From contig CAUEEP010000925.1 of NCBI GenBank assembly GCA_958450365.1, positions 992,001 through 1,056,000 of the forward strand: 64,000 nt of DNA, in the 5' to 3' direction. Positions 37,706-50,003 of the stretch are shown in pieces. The stretch comes from Mesorhabditis belari. Taxonomy: Eukaryota; Nematoda; Chromadorea; Rhabditida; Rhabditidae. A model generated the notes under the pieces. That model saw nothing but the letters and a program-made list of their open reading frames with translations. It had not been told where the DNA came from and ran no database searches. The position numbers and the translations under genes were made by a program. Each line of letters begins with the position of its first letter. Position 1 is the first letter of the stretch.

Positions 37706-39151
37706 ATGGCAGAACTTCCAGTCGAGATGCCCAATCTTCTCAAATTCCCGATGGGACAACTCTGCTACGATCTGGTTTTGGAAGTAATCGATGAATTGGA
37801 GCCAAAGGATGTGCCCGAATTGATGAAAGCAGACAGAAGATTTCGATGGATTCTTCTCCAGAAACCAGCACGGATTCTTGGAAAACAAATCCATTTGGTT
37901 AGCGTCGAGATGGATGATCGAGAAACTCTGGATGATGAGCGCAAACGCTATCATGATCTCGTCTTCATGATGAAATTCGCTGAATCAAGGCCTCTTCCAT
38001 TTTATTTCTGGTCACATAAAGTCCTTCTCCTGTCACAGGTTGAACGATGTTCGGTTTTGAACATTTCAGAAGCTGGATGGGGATCGGTTAATAGGAAACT
38101 TTCGTCACTCAAGAAGGCCTTCGCCAATTTGAAACAAGTCGACGAGTTGGAAGTTAATATCTATGGAGACAATTTCAACGATTTTTTGTGGAATTTAAAA
38201 GCTGAAGTCACGGATCTGGCGACATTGAGGTTTTCCGATTTACATTTAGAACTTATGTTGTCTTTGATCAATGGAAGCCTTCAAAATTGCAAAATGATCT
38301 CAGTGGATCTTTATGATGGGCCTGATTTTTATCCAACACTTTTTTCGGCACTTTCGAAGACTCAACTTGAGTTATTTGTGACTGATGTTTATTCAAGTGA
38401 TGTCAAATCGACAATTGAGTGGATTCTGGATTCCGGAATTCCGAGTGAAAATAAAGAAGCCGCTTGTTTCGTGCGAGGTGAATTCGGAGTTGAAATTCGG
38501 AATTGGATCAAGAACTTTCCTGAAATTCGTGAGGTCAACGGACCAAACAAGGCTTTCATCGGGGATACAATGATGAAAACGCTTAGAAAACACAGGTTTA
38601 TGGATAATTATTGTGATCGTTCTCGTTTTCGTTCTCCTTCTCGTTCTCGTTCTCCTCGGCCTCGTTCTCGTTCTGTTTCTGTATCTGCTGAATCCCTTCT
38701 TTCTATGGATCGTAATCCGATGAAGAGAGGTGTTGAGCATTATGAATCTCTCTCTGTTTCTGATAATTCCCTTTCTGATTCTGTTCATTCTCTTCGTTCT
38801 ATGGATCGTAGTCCAATCAAGAAACGGGTTAGGCGTTCTGTTTCTCTTGGTGGTCCAATTGATCGTTCTCCTCCTCGTGCTCCTTCTCGTTCTGTTTCTG
38901 TATCTACTGAATCCCTATCTGTTTCTGGGGATTCTCGTTCTGATTCTGATGATGCCCGTTCTGATTCTGATGATTCTCTTCATTCTTTGGATCGTAGTCC
39001 AGCCAAGAGAGCGTTTGATCGTTGTCATCGTGCTTCTGTTGATGGTCCTTTTGATTGCTATTTGAAAAGAATCAACGAGAAGCGTGACTGTATTTATGTT
39101 GTGCGCCATGGCTTTTTCTTCGCCAAATATGTTTCATCGATTCAATTCTAA
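37706..39151 (+). CDS. F-box-like protein with long Arg-Ser tail (gene 4)
   Basis: An intact 481-residue frame starting MAELPVEMPNLLKFPMGQLC. The F-box-like region is at about 8-50 (DLVLEVIDELEPKDVPELMK). The middle region includes LSSLKKAFANLKQVDELEV and CKMISVDLYDGPDFYPTLFS, and the Arg-Ser tail lies at about 305-440. The C-terminal cassette is CYLKRINEKRDCIYVVRHGF, FFAKYVSSIQF. It differs from gene 3 in the proline run of the tail (three fewer codons) and in scattered N-terminal changes. The copy at 47886 is near-identical but carries a frameshift. Function is inferred as for gene 2. Confidence 0.78.
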   Translation: MAELPVEMPNLLKFPMGQLCYDLVLEVIDELEPKDVPELMKADRRFRWILLQKPARILGKQIHLVSVEMDDRETLDDERKRYHDLVFMMKFAESRPLPFYFWSHKVLLLSQVERCSVLNISEAGWGSVNRKLSSLKKAFANLKQVDELEVNIYGDNFNDFLWNLKAEVTDLATLRFSDLHLELMLSLINGSLQNCKMISVDLYDGPDFYPTLFSALSKTQLELFVTDVYSSDVKSTIEWILDSGIPSENKEAACFVRGEFGVEIRNWIKNFPEIREVNGPNKAFIGDTMMKTLRKHRFMDNYCDRSRFRSPSRSRSPRPRSRSVSVSAESLLSMDRNPMKRGVEHYESLSVSDNSLSDSVHSLRSMDRSPIKKRVRRSVSLGGPIDRSPPRAPSRSVSVSTESLSVSGDSRSDSDDARSDSDDSLHSLDRSPAKRAFDRCHRASVDGPFDCYLKRINEKRDCIYVVRHGFFFAKYVSSIQF

Positions 39152-39450
39152 CTTTTTTTGTTGGTGCCCCAATACTTTGTATTTTTTTAGATTACTTTTA
39201 TGGCAGGACTTATTTAGTCTATGGCACCTGCTTCCTCTTTTTTTTCCCAAAAATGTGCCTGTCGAAATTTGAAGTTTTGAGTACGAGATTTTGTTTGGTG
39301 ATGTTTTATTGTGATATGTGAGTCCTATTTTGTGATTTTTTTTTTCACCTTTTACTCTGTCTATGCATAAATAAATGCTTAGTTCAACCAATAAAGTCAA
39401 ATGTAATAGCGTTCGACTTCAACGCTGCGTGTATTTATTGAAGAGTTTGA
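39152..39450 (+). promoter_or_regulatory. 3' region of gene 4
   Basis: Degenerate orphan exon and AATAAA signals near 39372 and 39392, as after gene 3. Confidence 0.45.
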
Positions 39451-39489
39451 CTTTTTTTTAAACTTTAGAAACACCAATCGAATTGTGAT

Positions 39490-40975
39490 ACATTTTGGAT
39501 CGAATCGGTCGCCGTTGAATATACGTGAAGAGAGGAGATCGCGGAATTGAGCTGAAATATTGTTTACCATCTCTTCGCGCCGCATTACCGCTTCACTTTT
39601 TTTCGCCTTTTGTTCCATTGTTTTGGTAAAATTACCTTATTACTTTTACTTTGCACACTTATAACTCTTGACAGAGTGCTCATCAGCAGATTCGGAATCA
39701 GCGTGAAATTCCGCGTCGAATGGTAGATGGCTCGTGTCATTCTGTTGGCATTCCCTTGTTAATATTTTTATTTTTGCCTACTAATTAGACACAGATTCGG
39801 CTTGATTTGCATTGAACGGAAAGATAACTTTTGATTAGATGCAATTTACAATTCCCGAAAAATGACAGTTTTAGGTTAAACCGAAACCGAAACAACGTTT
39901 CGTTGAAAGAGCAATTTTGTACTGTAAGTACCAGCCTTATCTTTGTCAGCTTTGGCTTCGGTTTTCCAGTTCAGAGTGTATCTGCATCCTTTGACTAGCT
40001 ACCCATTTTTCTTACAAAAATTTTCAGTATCAGTTGTTGTTTTATTGCTGAATTTCTCATTTCCATTCGTCACCATTTTATTTCCGCGAGAAGAAAGAAA
40101 GAGTCATTAAATAAGTAGTAGAAAAAACGAAGGGATCAAATTAGTCATCAAATTGGATATGTTTGCAAGTTTGAGAAAAAATTACATTATGGCTTCTATC
40201 TGAAATATAGTTTACCATCTCTTGGCGTTGTATTACCGCTTCATTCCTTTTGCCTTTTGTTCCATTCTTTTGATCTAAGTGCACACACAAAGAACCGCTC
40301 ATATCTCGACATCAGTACGTTTGTTTCTGCACGCTTAGGTATCAAATTAAAGTAGGGAGGATGGGTGATTTCTTGTGATAGAACACTTATTTTTAGCATT
40401 AACCAGCCCTTAGCAAAAATGATTGAGAAACGGCAAAAAAAGATCATTTTCTATTAAACCCCAACCCTTCTGGTTTCTTCGAGGATATTGACTTGATTTT
40501 TGAAGTTGATATAGAGTTGAACCAAAATTGTGCGAAAGGGCGAGCGTTTACGCTCTAAAGCACGCCGATGCAAACACGCCTTTTGGTGCATCAAAGTGGA
40601 TGTGTTTGCAAAATTGAGCCCAAACTACATTATGGCTTCTATTTCGGCCATCTTTTCAGAACACAGCTCTATCGAATGGCACGATTGTGGTGATTGTGGC
40701 GGCTCACCAGTTCATTTTTTCACTGTAACAATCAAAAATCAGGCATAAATTCGATTACTTTATGTCTTCAAGGTTCAATCTTATTTATTACTTGAAATAC
40801 TGATAAGAAAGCACCCACAAAAAAAACGGTTAGTTTTTATGAGCGTTAATATAATGTTGACATTTCCTTGTAAGCATAAATATTACTTCTAATAGAAAGC
40901 TAAGTCCTAATGATCAAAGAATGTGATTTTGAAACTTTACTCTAGTTTTTTCTCTAGGTGTACGGTAGCACAGAA
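39490..40975. repeat. Second copy of spacer 29470-30971
   Basis: Block R (39490-39940), the 29930-type segment and the 15040-family repeat follow each other in the same order as in copy 1, with only scattered differences. No gene was recognised. Confidence 0.5.
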
Positions 40976-41618
40976 CTAGCCCAGGACTAAAATTGAGGGC
41001 TTTCTATTAAGCACCAACTCTTCTATCACAGTCAAGACAAGAGTAGTACTTCGATTTCTAAAATGTTCCCAAAAGGTATTGTACTCAAAATATCTTCTGT
41101 AGCAGACGTCAAGCAAACAAGACGCTTTCACAAAACTAACAACTTTTCGTTGTAGTCCAGCATCTTCGATCGTTTCCTTCACAAACCTTGCCACATAGTC
41201 GCCAGTTTCACTAAGATTAAGATTGTGTAAATTCTTTATTTGCCTACCTCTACGTCACTTGATTTAGAGCGAGCACCTTTGACACTAATTTTTCTTCTTT
41301 CCGGTAAATGTAGTAAACAATTAAGCCGAGGAATTTGATGCGAAACCACTCCATCCATCGATTGCAATAGACACCCAATTCAATGATTCAAGCTCGAGTT
41401 TAAGCTAAACAAAAGCAATAACTGACAAATAAAGCTGCATTAACTTTTTCTTTCTCATCCGTTGCCATGTTCGTTATCTGGCTTTGCACGGCAGCGACTG
41501 TGAGTGGGATCAGTATTGTTTGTTGTACCATGAGACTTTGGAATTCTTCCTGCTTCACTGTCTTCAATGTCATCAATTCACGGCTTATGAGCTTACCAAT
41601 TGTCTGCCCAGAAAGCAA
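40976..41618 (-). other. Second copies of the hAT-like scrap and unidentified frame
   Basis: 40976-41194 and 41400-41618 duplicate 30972-31190 and 31402-31614. A few substitutions are present, and both frames stay open. Confidence 0.3.
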
Positions 41619-41698
41619 AAGGTTGAGGGTTCAATCCCCTCTCCGGAAACCTGCTTTTTCTTACCAATTCCTTTACTTCTTTATTTCTTACTTTGCAG

Positions 41699-44600
41699 GT
41701 CCTCGTCTGGCCAGTGCCGGCACTCATTTTCGTCGATCGAGAACTCCTTCAAAAAGCGGTGATCGAGAAACCCGTGAATGGGTTGGGGAAATTCCCGCAA
41801 CTCATTAAGTAGGTGATTTTACAAGAATTGGTTTTGAGCTTTTGAGGTTTTGAGCTTTCTCAAAGTGACCAAGGCTTAGTTGAAAAGCTTACAGTTTACG
41901 TTTGCTTTAATGTACTTAACAAAGAACAAAATGTTTTACCATAAGAAAATCAATGCAATCTCTATCTATTCTTTATTTTACAATTTTACCATCTTTGTAT
42001 CCTCATTGCAGCTTCTCGGACAATCAAGTGATCCTTCGTCGCTCCGATGGCTCTCTTGCCCCAATAGCTCTTTCTCCTTTCCCATCGGCTCTACTCTCAT
42101 ACACTGACGCATCGAAATGGGATCAAGCGATACGTTTGTGTCGACACATTCAGGTAGATTCGTCGCACAATCAGCCTGTGTAAGGTACCGGTTACTGTTT
42201 ACAAATAGGATTACTCAAGCTTAAGAAAGCAGGGTTTGTACAAAATTGCGTCAAGGAGAATACGTCAATTAGCTTCGAAAGTTGCGAGATTGAGTTGTAA
42301 TCGCTTTCATCAAAAAGCGAATCCAAAGACTTTTTTCAGGATGACGTCTTGTGGGCGGTTTTGGCCGGTACGGCTGCGCAACAGAAAAACCTTTACGCGG
42401 CCTAGATCGCCTATGGGGCACTGGATGAGGTGGACTTTCAAATTCCATATTTCCCGAAAATTTATAGACTACCTACCGTAAATAATGCAATAGAAATTGG
42501 ATTTTTTTTCCTTTTTGTCACTTTCAATCTTTTTTTCTAGGCTTTCTAAGCACTTTTTTTGATCAGCGTCAATGCTAAAAATCTAAAAATCTCAAAAAAT
42601 CACCCATCTTCTAAGTCTTTGTCTGCTACTGTATCTCAAAAAATCACCCATCTTCTCTACTTTAATTTCGAAGTAAATATTGCACAAACAGCGAGTTTTA
42701 TTACAAAAACACTAAACTATGCTAAGTCTTTGTCTGCTACTGTATCTCAAAAAATCACCCATCTTCTCTACTTTAATTTGATACCCAAGCGCGCAGAAAC
42801 AAAAGTGTGATTGAACACATACAGATACAGATTCCGCTTCGTCTGATGACTCGGTGTCTGGTGGTGGGCACTTGTTTGATTCAATAAAACTCGAATCGAA
42901 CCAAAATTTGCACCTTGACCATCGTTAACCGTCGACCATCGGTTTAACTAGACCTTGACTTTTGTCGGTATCAACGTACGGTAAACTAACGTACTGGTGC
43001 TGAGATATGAGCGTTTATTTCAGAGTCAACTTACACTACGCGACGCTCCTATAGGGTGGGGTTCTATTGCAGAATCATCCAAAAATTTCGTTTTTCAACG
43101 TTTCAAAATAAGGATTTTTCTTTTGAATCGTGTTCCAAAGCAGAAATATCTCAAATCTTCACTTCAATCAACAAAAACAAATGAAATATCATTCGGCTTC
43201 AAGGCTGCATGTATTTATTGAAGAGTTTGACTTGGTTCTAAGTTTTAGTAACGCGAATGGACCTGTGATACGTTTTTGATCGGATTGGTCCCCGCCGACG
43301 ATGCATGAAGAGAGGAGATCCCAGAATTGAGCTAAAATATTATTTAGCATCTCTCAGCGTCACTTTACCGTGTCACGCTTAATTGGCACTAAATTGTCAT
43401 TGGATTTTGAACTTTGTGGCTAAATATTCTTAGGTATAAGGTAGTCAAAGCTACAAATTTAGTGCTGAAGTCTTGCTTGACATCTGCTACAGAAGGTAGT
43501 TTGAGTACAGGACTTGTTGGGCAGATTTTAGAAAACGAAGTAAAACTCTAGTCTTGATTGTAACAGAGGAGTTGGTGCGATCGCGTCAATTTTAGCCCTG
43601 GTTTTGTGATGTGCTATTGTACCACCCGTAATGGTACGGCACTCTAGAATATCCCAAATCTTTCCACAAAGCAAAAGATATTCAAGTAAGAATAAGTCGT
43701 ATCGGACCATGGTCAAAAGTGAGTCAAAATGGGTACAAAAGTAAAAGTTGGGATAAGTACAGTACCATATTCCCATATCTGACATCTGACAATCATCTGA
43801 CACCTGAATATCATTGAGACTTTTCAGGGTGAAAAGGTCGCCTTTCTCGCCGACGCCCGCTCTCATCCGAACAAGGATGTACGAGCGGCGATGTTGGTTT
43901 TGCTGACAGGAAAGGTGAGTGGGGGAATCTCAACAACAATTTGTTAATGAAGATCCAGATGGATTGCTAGACTACTTTTTGAATAGTGTGATTTAGGCCG
44001 AAAAGTACCGTACTTAAGTAGAGGGAAAAACCAAGAATTGGTGAATTGTCGCTTTATCCCTCAAATTCTAGAATCATGAATAGGAAAAAAAGTGACAATG
44101 GCAGGAACATCAGATCTAAGAGATTACGGTAGCTTTTCACTTAACCGCACCTCTTGAATCATGCATTTTAATCAAACGGGCATTTACTTTAGATCGGCGA
44201 CGCGGATTCTATGCTGGAAAGGACGGGACACATTTTTCGAGCGATCATGCTCAACATTTCGACGTTTAGATGGAATCGGTTAGTGCCTATAGTGGTAACA
44301 ATTGTTTCAAGTGGTAAATGGTAACAATTATTTCAAGTGAAGCGTTACTTAAATGTGCTTAAATGGTAGCCAGTGCAAAACCTTGATGTAGTTACTTATA
44401 TTCAATCTTAGGTTGAATACCTTTATGTTACTAAAAAAAATCCTTTCAGCGCACTCGAGGTGGCCATCAAACACAAAACGCATATCGAAACGGTGCTCGG
44501 CTATCGTCAGAAATATCTCGATCAATTCGGAAAGCGGGAAAACGATCAAAAGTTCTTGGATCAGTTGAGCAAAGTGAGTCATATTCAAGAGGCGTACTTT

Positions 44601-44910
44601 CAGCTCATAATCTTATAAATGCACGCTAGCTGGCGCTCCGATTCTCCTCTAGACCACAAATCGTTGCAAATCCTTTTAATCCATTAACCTTTCGACACAG
44701 TTTATTTATAATCCAGTTTTGCGTTGTTTGGGCACAAAATTAGACCCTAAATAGACCAAAATTAGACCTTAAAGGGTTTGGTAAAAATTGAACGAGGATA
44801 AAATGTGATAGAATCTTTCCCATCCACCAATTCACTCCTTTTTCCAGTTCGAGGTCGATTGGGAGCACATCGAGGAGATGATCGCACAAGAAATGCAAAA
44901 AGAACAATGA
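41699..44910 (+). pseudogene. IFT80 (CHE-2-type) C-terminal half, copy 2
   Basis: Same seven-exon structure as 31695-34728, offset by 10,004 bases at the start and about 10,180 at the end. The exon 3 TAG is shared (42403-42405), so the nonsense mutation predates the duplication. Exon 5 here uses ACTTTAG as acceptor, where copy 1 has ACTTCAG. Intron 3 carries a 156-base insertion relative to copy 1 (about 42600-42760), which itself includes a repeated AAGTCTTTGTCTGCTACTGT unit. A small duplication (GGTAACAATT.TTTCAAGTG) occurs in intron 5 at about 44295-44340. Confidence 0.85.
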
Positions 44911-45119
44911 GAATGTGAAAATAAAAGTTTCAAGCTAAAAAAGAAACTTGTATTAAATCTTTCGATTCGAAATCACCAAGCACTTCCAAAAGAGAACTTT
45001 CCAAGGAATGCAGGTTTCGCTTTTAAGCAAAACAAATCTATCGTAATTTTGTATTATATCATTAGGACTTACAAGGAAAGTAATAGATTGTTCGGAAATA
45101 AATGAGCGTTTTCAACTTC

Positions 45120-45305
45120 AACAATGTGACGACATACATCTTGAGAAGGAGCTTTCGCCTTCAGCTTTGGGAACTCAAGATTTCGATCGAGCCTCAGGGA
45201 AGATTGATTATCGGAAGGAAGAAGTAAGACAACAACTTTGATCAGACACCAGCCAGAATTTCCCTTTGAACTCAACGTTTTGTTGGTTTCGGATTAACCT
45301 AAAGC
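45120..45305 (+). pseudogene. Divergent F-box-like subfamily fragment (copy 2)
   Basis: Duplicate of 34940-35125 with the same internal deletion. Confidence 0.5.
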
Positions 45306-45720
45306 CATCCGAAATGTGTCATTTTTGGCTAATTGTAAATTGAACCTAGTCAAAAGTTACTTTTCCGTTCAATGCAAACCAACCCGAATCCGTCTCTAAT
45401 TAGTAGGCAAAAGTAAAAATATTAACAAGGGAATGCCAATCGGGCGTGGTGGCCGAATGACACGAGCCATCTACCATTCGACGGGGAATTTCACGCTGAT
45501 TCCGAATCTGCTGATGAGCACTCTGTCAAAAGTTATAAGCGTGCAAAGTCAAAGTGATAAGGTAATTTTATCAAAGGATAGATGAAAAAGCAGAAAGAGT
45601 GGAGCGGTAATGCGACGCCAAGAGATAGTAAACAATTCTCAGCTCAATTCTGAGGTCTCCTCTTTTCAAATATGTTCAGCCGAGACGAATTCGATCAAAA
45701 ATCTATCACAAGTCCATTGG
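45306..45720 (-). repeat. Block R copy, reverse orientation (copy 2)
   Basis: Duplicate of 35126-35540. Confidence 0.5.
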
Positions 45721-46040
45721 TGTTTCCTAGAAAGCCTAGAACCAAGTGAAATTCTTCAATAAATACATGCCGTCTTGAAACCAAACGCTATTTTATTTGA
45801 TTTTGTTGATTGAGCGAAGTATTTATTTATTTATGCATAGACAGAGTTAAAGGTGAAAAAAAATCACAAAACAGTACTGACATATCACCATAAAATATCA
45901 CCAAACAAAATCTCGTACTCAAAACTTCAAATTTAGACATTTTTGGCATAAAAAGAGGAAGTATGTGCCATAGACTAAATAAGCCCTGTGATAAAAGTAA
46001 TATGAAAAAATACAAATTATTGGGGCATCAACAAACAAAG

Positions 46041-46550
46041 TTAGAATTGAATCGCTGAAACATATTTGGCGAAGAAAAAGCCATGGCACACAACATAAAT
46101 ACAGTCACGCTTCTCGTCGATTCTTTTCAAATAGCAATCAAATGGACCATCAAGAGAAACATAATGCTGAAAATTTCTCTTCATTGGACTAAGATCCATT
46201 GAATGAAGAGAAGCATCCGCATCAGCACGAAAGTGATCAGAATCAGAACGAGAATGATCAGAGTCAGAACCAGAATCCTCCGAAACAGAACGAGAAGGAT
46301 CAGAATCAGAACGGGAATCCTCAGAAGCAGAACGAGAATGATCAGAACCAGAAAGAGATACAGCAGCTACAGAAACAGAACGAGGAGAATTAGAACGAGA
46401 ACGATCAGACTCATCCATAATCCCGTGTCTTCTCAACGTTTCCATCATTGTATCACTGATGAAAGTCCTGATGTTCGGTTCGTTGACCTCACGAATTTCA
46501 GGAAAGTTCTTGATCAAATTGCTAATTGCAACTGACATTTCACCTCGCAC
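46041..46550 (-). pseudogene. F-box-like C-terminal half, copy 2
   Basis: The 169-residue frame appears identical in translation to 35861-36370. The complete conservation of such a repeat-rich tail points to a very recent duplication, or to assembly of two haplotypes, rather than to selection alone. Confidence 0.65.
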
Positions 46551-46979
46551 GACACAAGCGGCTTCTTTATCGGTGGCCCAATCGTTGTCACAACCTTTGT
46601 TCCATCATAAGTTTCCACGTCTTGAATTTCCGAAACTCGACTAAATTCAGCAAATGAACGTTAACCTGCAGATTTGCATACCCTAGTCCGATTGGTGACC
46701 TCAAGATTGACAACGACAGCATATGAGTCGATCCCCTAAACTTTTTTTGGTTTAAATACTGATTGAACATAATATTCTGAGCTTTTTTGTTGTTTTCTTT
46801 TCTGTTAATGAAGCATGGTGATGCAGCAAAAACGTGCTATCTTTGTGAAAAAACAGAGAAAAGGCAAAAATTCTGACCTTTTGTCCATGTACAAATTTGA
46901 TTCCTTTTCTCTACAGATGGTTCATTTTCTCGACAGATTTGGTTCCTTTTCTCTACAAATTTGGTTGCTTTTCGGTTAT

Positions 46980-47350
46980 TCGCTATAACGATTTGAAGTC
47001 CTGAGCGAATCGTTAAATCGAGAGTCGACTGTATTGAATTGTCCCGTATCTGGCCCGATTTTGCCGATTTTCACCAATTTTCTTACCATTTCTAGAAATT
47101 CACACGACAATAATTTCCCCATCCACTATGAATAGAGATCCAAATTGTCATTTGTATCATTTACACATCATCTTATCTTCTTTACTTTGAAAACTCCCTG
47201 CTTTCCTTGACTTTTTTGATCTCTTTTCAATTAAAATGTTCTTATTTAAAATGAATTATTAAGAAAAACAAAACGATTCGTTATTTTTGATCTTTTAATT
47301 TTATGAAATTTACAAAGTCTAGTATTATGATTCAATAAATGATAATTTGT
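46980..47350 (+). mobile_element. pogo/Tigger-like element end (copy 2)
   Basis: Duplicate of 36790-37165. Confidence 0.45.
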
Positions 47351-47549
47351 GAATGATAACAAATGATAACAAAATGTGAGCCAGACACCCAAATTCAAAT
47401 TCTAAATGACAACCTAGTTGGCTACGGTACCAATTGATCGGGTAAAATGGGAATTTTGCGCTTGGCAAATCATTCTTCTCTTCCCCCGCAAGTTATTGGT
47501 GATCTTTTCTGCCATATTTTGAGGTTTTTGAGCTGTCCCTTGTTAGAAT

Positions 47550-47885
47550 AGACTTTTATATCTTTTTAAGCGCATATCTTACTAGTTTTAAGCATAGTTT
47601 TGATAGCTAATCAGCTATTTTTGGTCTACGATACGTTTTTGCATAAAAAAGAGCGACTGTTCGAATCTTTTGAGTCAATATTAGCTCCTTTTAGATGTAA
47701 AACTTTGATTATTGTTTTTATGCACTAAAGATCATCACAAGTTTTAGAGAAATCAAAGATTTTATCAAACTCTAGCTAAAAACCTGCATTTGTCGCCGCC
47801 TTGTTGATTGTTTTTGTTTTACAGCCAACTTTTCTGCCATATATTTACTGATTGTTCTTTTCTAATCTTTCAATTTTCAGGTAGA
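47550..47885 (+). promoter_or_regulatory. Upstream block of F-box-like copy 5
   Basis: Duplicate of 37370-37705, ending in TTTTCAGGTAGA. Confidence 0.45.
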
Positions 47886-49314
47886 ATGGCAGAACTTCCA
47901 GTCGAGATGCCCAATCTTCTCAAATTCCCGATGGGACAACTCTGCTACGATCTGGTTTTTGGAAGTAATCGATGAATTGGAGCCAAAGGATGTGCCCGAA
48001 TTGATGAAAGCAGACAGAAGATTTCGATGGATTCTTCTCCAGAAACCAGCACGGATTCTTGGAAAACAAATCCATTTGGTTAGCGTCGAGATGGATGATC
48101 GAGAAACTCTGGATGATGAGCGCAAACGCTATCATGATCTCGTCTTCATGATGAAATTCGCTGAATCAAGGCCTCTTCCATTTTATTTCTGGTCACATAA
48201 AGTCCTTCTCCTGTCACAGGTTGAACGATGTTCGGTTTTGAACATTTCAGAAGCTGGATGGGGATCGGTTAATAGGAAACTTTCGTCACTCAAGAAGGCC
48301 TTCGCCAATTTGAAACAAGTCGACGAGTTGGAAGTTAATATCTATGGAGACAATTTCGACGATTTTTTGTGGAATTTAAAAGCTGAAGTCACGGATCTGG
48401 CGACATTGAGGTTTTCCGATTTACATTTAGAACTTATGTTGTCTTTGATCAATGGAAGCCTTCAAAATTGCAAAATGATCTCAGTGGATCTTTATGATGG
48501 GCCTGATTTTTATCCAACACTTTTTTCGGCACTTTCGAAGACTCAACTTGAGTTATTTGTGACTCATGTTTATTCAAGTGATGTCAAATCGACAATTGAG
48601 TGGATTCTGGATTCCGGAATTCCGAGTGAAAATAAAGAAGCCGCTTGTTTCGTGCGAGGTGAATTCGGAGTTGAAATTCGGAATTGGATCAAGAACTTTC
48701 CTGAAATTCGTGAGGTCAACGGACCAAACAAGGCTTTCATCGGGGATACAATGATGAAAACGCTTAGAAAACACAGGTTTATGGATAATTATTGTGATCG
48801 TTCTCGTTCTCGTTCTCCTCGGCCTCGTTCTCGTTCTGTTTCTGTATCTGCTGAATCCCTTCTTTCTATGGATCGTAATCCGATGAAGAGAGGTGTTGAG
48901 CATTATGAATCTCTCTCTGTTTCTGATAATTCCCTTTCTGATTCTGTTCATTCTCTTCGTTCTATGGATCGTAGTCCAATCAAGAAACGGGTTAGGCGTT
49001 CTGTTTCTCTTGGTGGTCCAATTGATCGTTCTCCTCCTCGTGCTCCTTCTCGTTCTGTTTCTGTATCTACTGAATCCCTATCTGTTTCTGGGGATTCTCG
49101 TTCTGATTCTGATGATGCCCGTTCTGATTCTGATGATTCTCTTCATTCTTTGGATCGTAGTCCAGCCAAGAGAGCGTTTGATCGTTGTCATCGTGCTTCT
49201 GTTGATGGTCCTTTTGATTGCTATTTGAAAAGAATCAACGAGAAGCGTGACTGTATTTATGTTGTGCGCCATGGCTTTTTCTTCGCCAAATATGTTTCAT
49301 CGATTCAATTCTAA
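47886..49314 (+). pseudogene. F-box-like copy 5, frameshift in codon 25 region
   Basis: The family ATG is at 47886, but CTGGTTTTTGGAAG near 47953-47966 has five T where gene 4 has four. The frame from the ATG is lost within the F-box-like segment. A second frame is open from 47959 to 49314 and ends in FFAKYVSSIQF. The tail is four codons shorter than in gene 4 (SRFRSPSRSRSP reduced to SRSRSP). Apart from this it is almost identical to gene 4. The extra T may be a real mutation or a homopolymer sequencing error. If it is an error, this would be an intact gene. Confidence 0.7.
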
Positions 49315-49639
49315 CTTTTTTTGTTGGTGCCCCAATACTTTGTATTTTTTTAGATTACTTTTATGACAGGACTTGTTTAGTCCATGGCACCTGCTTCCTC
49401 TTTTTTTCCCAAAAATGTGCCTGTCGAAATTTGAAGTTTTGAGTACGAGATTTTGTTTGGTGATGTTTTATTGTGATATGTGAGTCCTATTTTGTGATTT
49501 TTTTTCACCTTTTACTCTGTCTATGCATAAATAAATGCTTAGTTCAACCAATAAAGTCAAATGTAATAGCGTTCGACTTCAACGCTGCGTGTATTTATTG
49601 AAGAGTTTGACTTTTTTTTAAACTTTAGAAACACCAATC

Positions 49640-50000
49640 GAATTGTGATACATTTTGGATCGAATCGGTCGCCGTTGAATATACGTGAAGAGAGGAGATC
49701 GCGGAATTGAGCTGAAATATTGTTTACCATCTCTTCGAGCCGCATTACCGCTTCACTTTTTTCGCCTTTTTGTTCCATTGTTTTGGTAAAATTACCTTAT
49801 TACTTTTACTTTGCACACTTATAACTCTTCACAGAGTGCTCATCAGCAGATTCGGAATCAGCGTGAAATTCAAATATTTCGGCCATCTTTTCAGAACACA
49901 GCTCTATCGAATGGCACGATTGTGGTGATTGTGGCGGCTCACCAGTTCATTTTTTCACTGTAACAATCAAAAATCAGGCATAAATTTATGCCTGATTTAT
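49640..50000. repeat. Truncated block R joined to the 15040-family repeat
   Basis: Block R stops at GCGTGAAATTC (49870) and the next bases match 40640-40750, skipping about 900 bases present in the earlier copies. The 10-kb repeat array ends within this segment at about 49985 (AAATCAGGCATAAATTTATG). Confidence 0.5.
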
Positions 50001-50003
50001 GCC

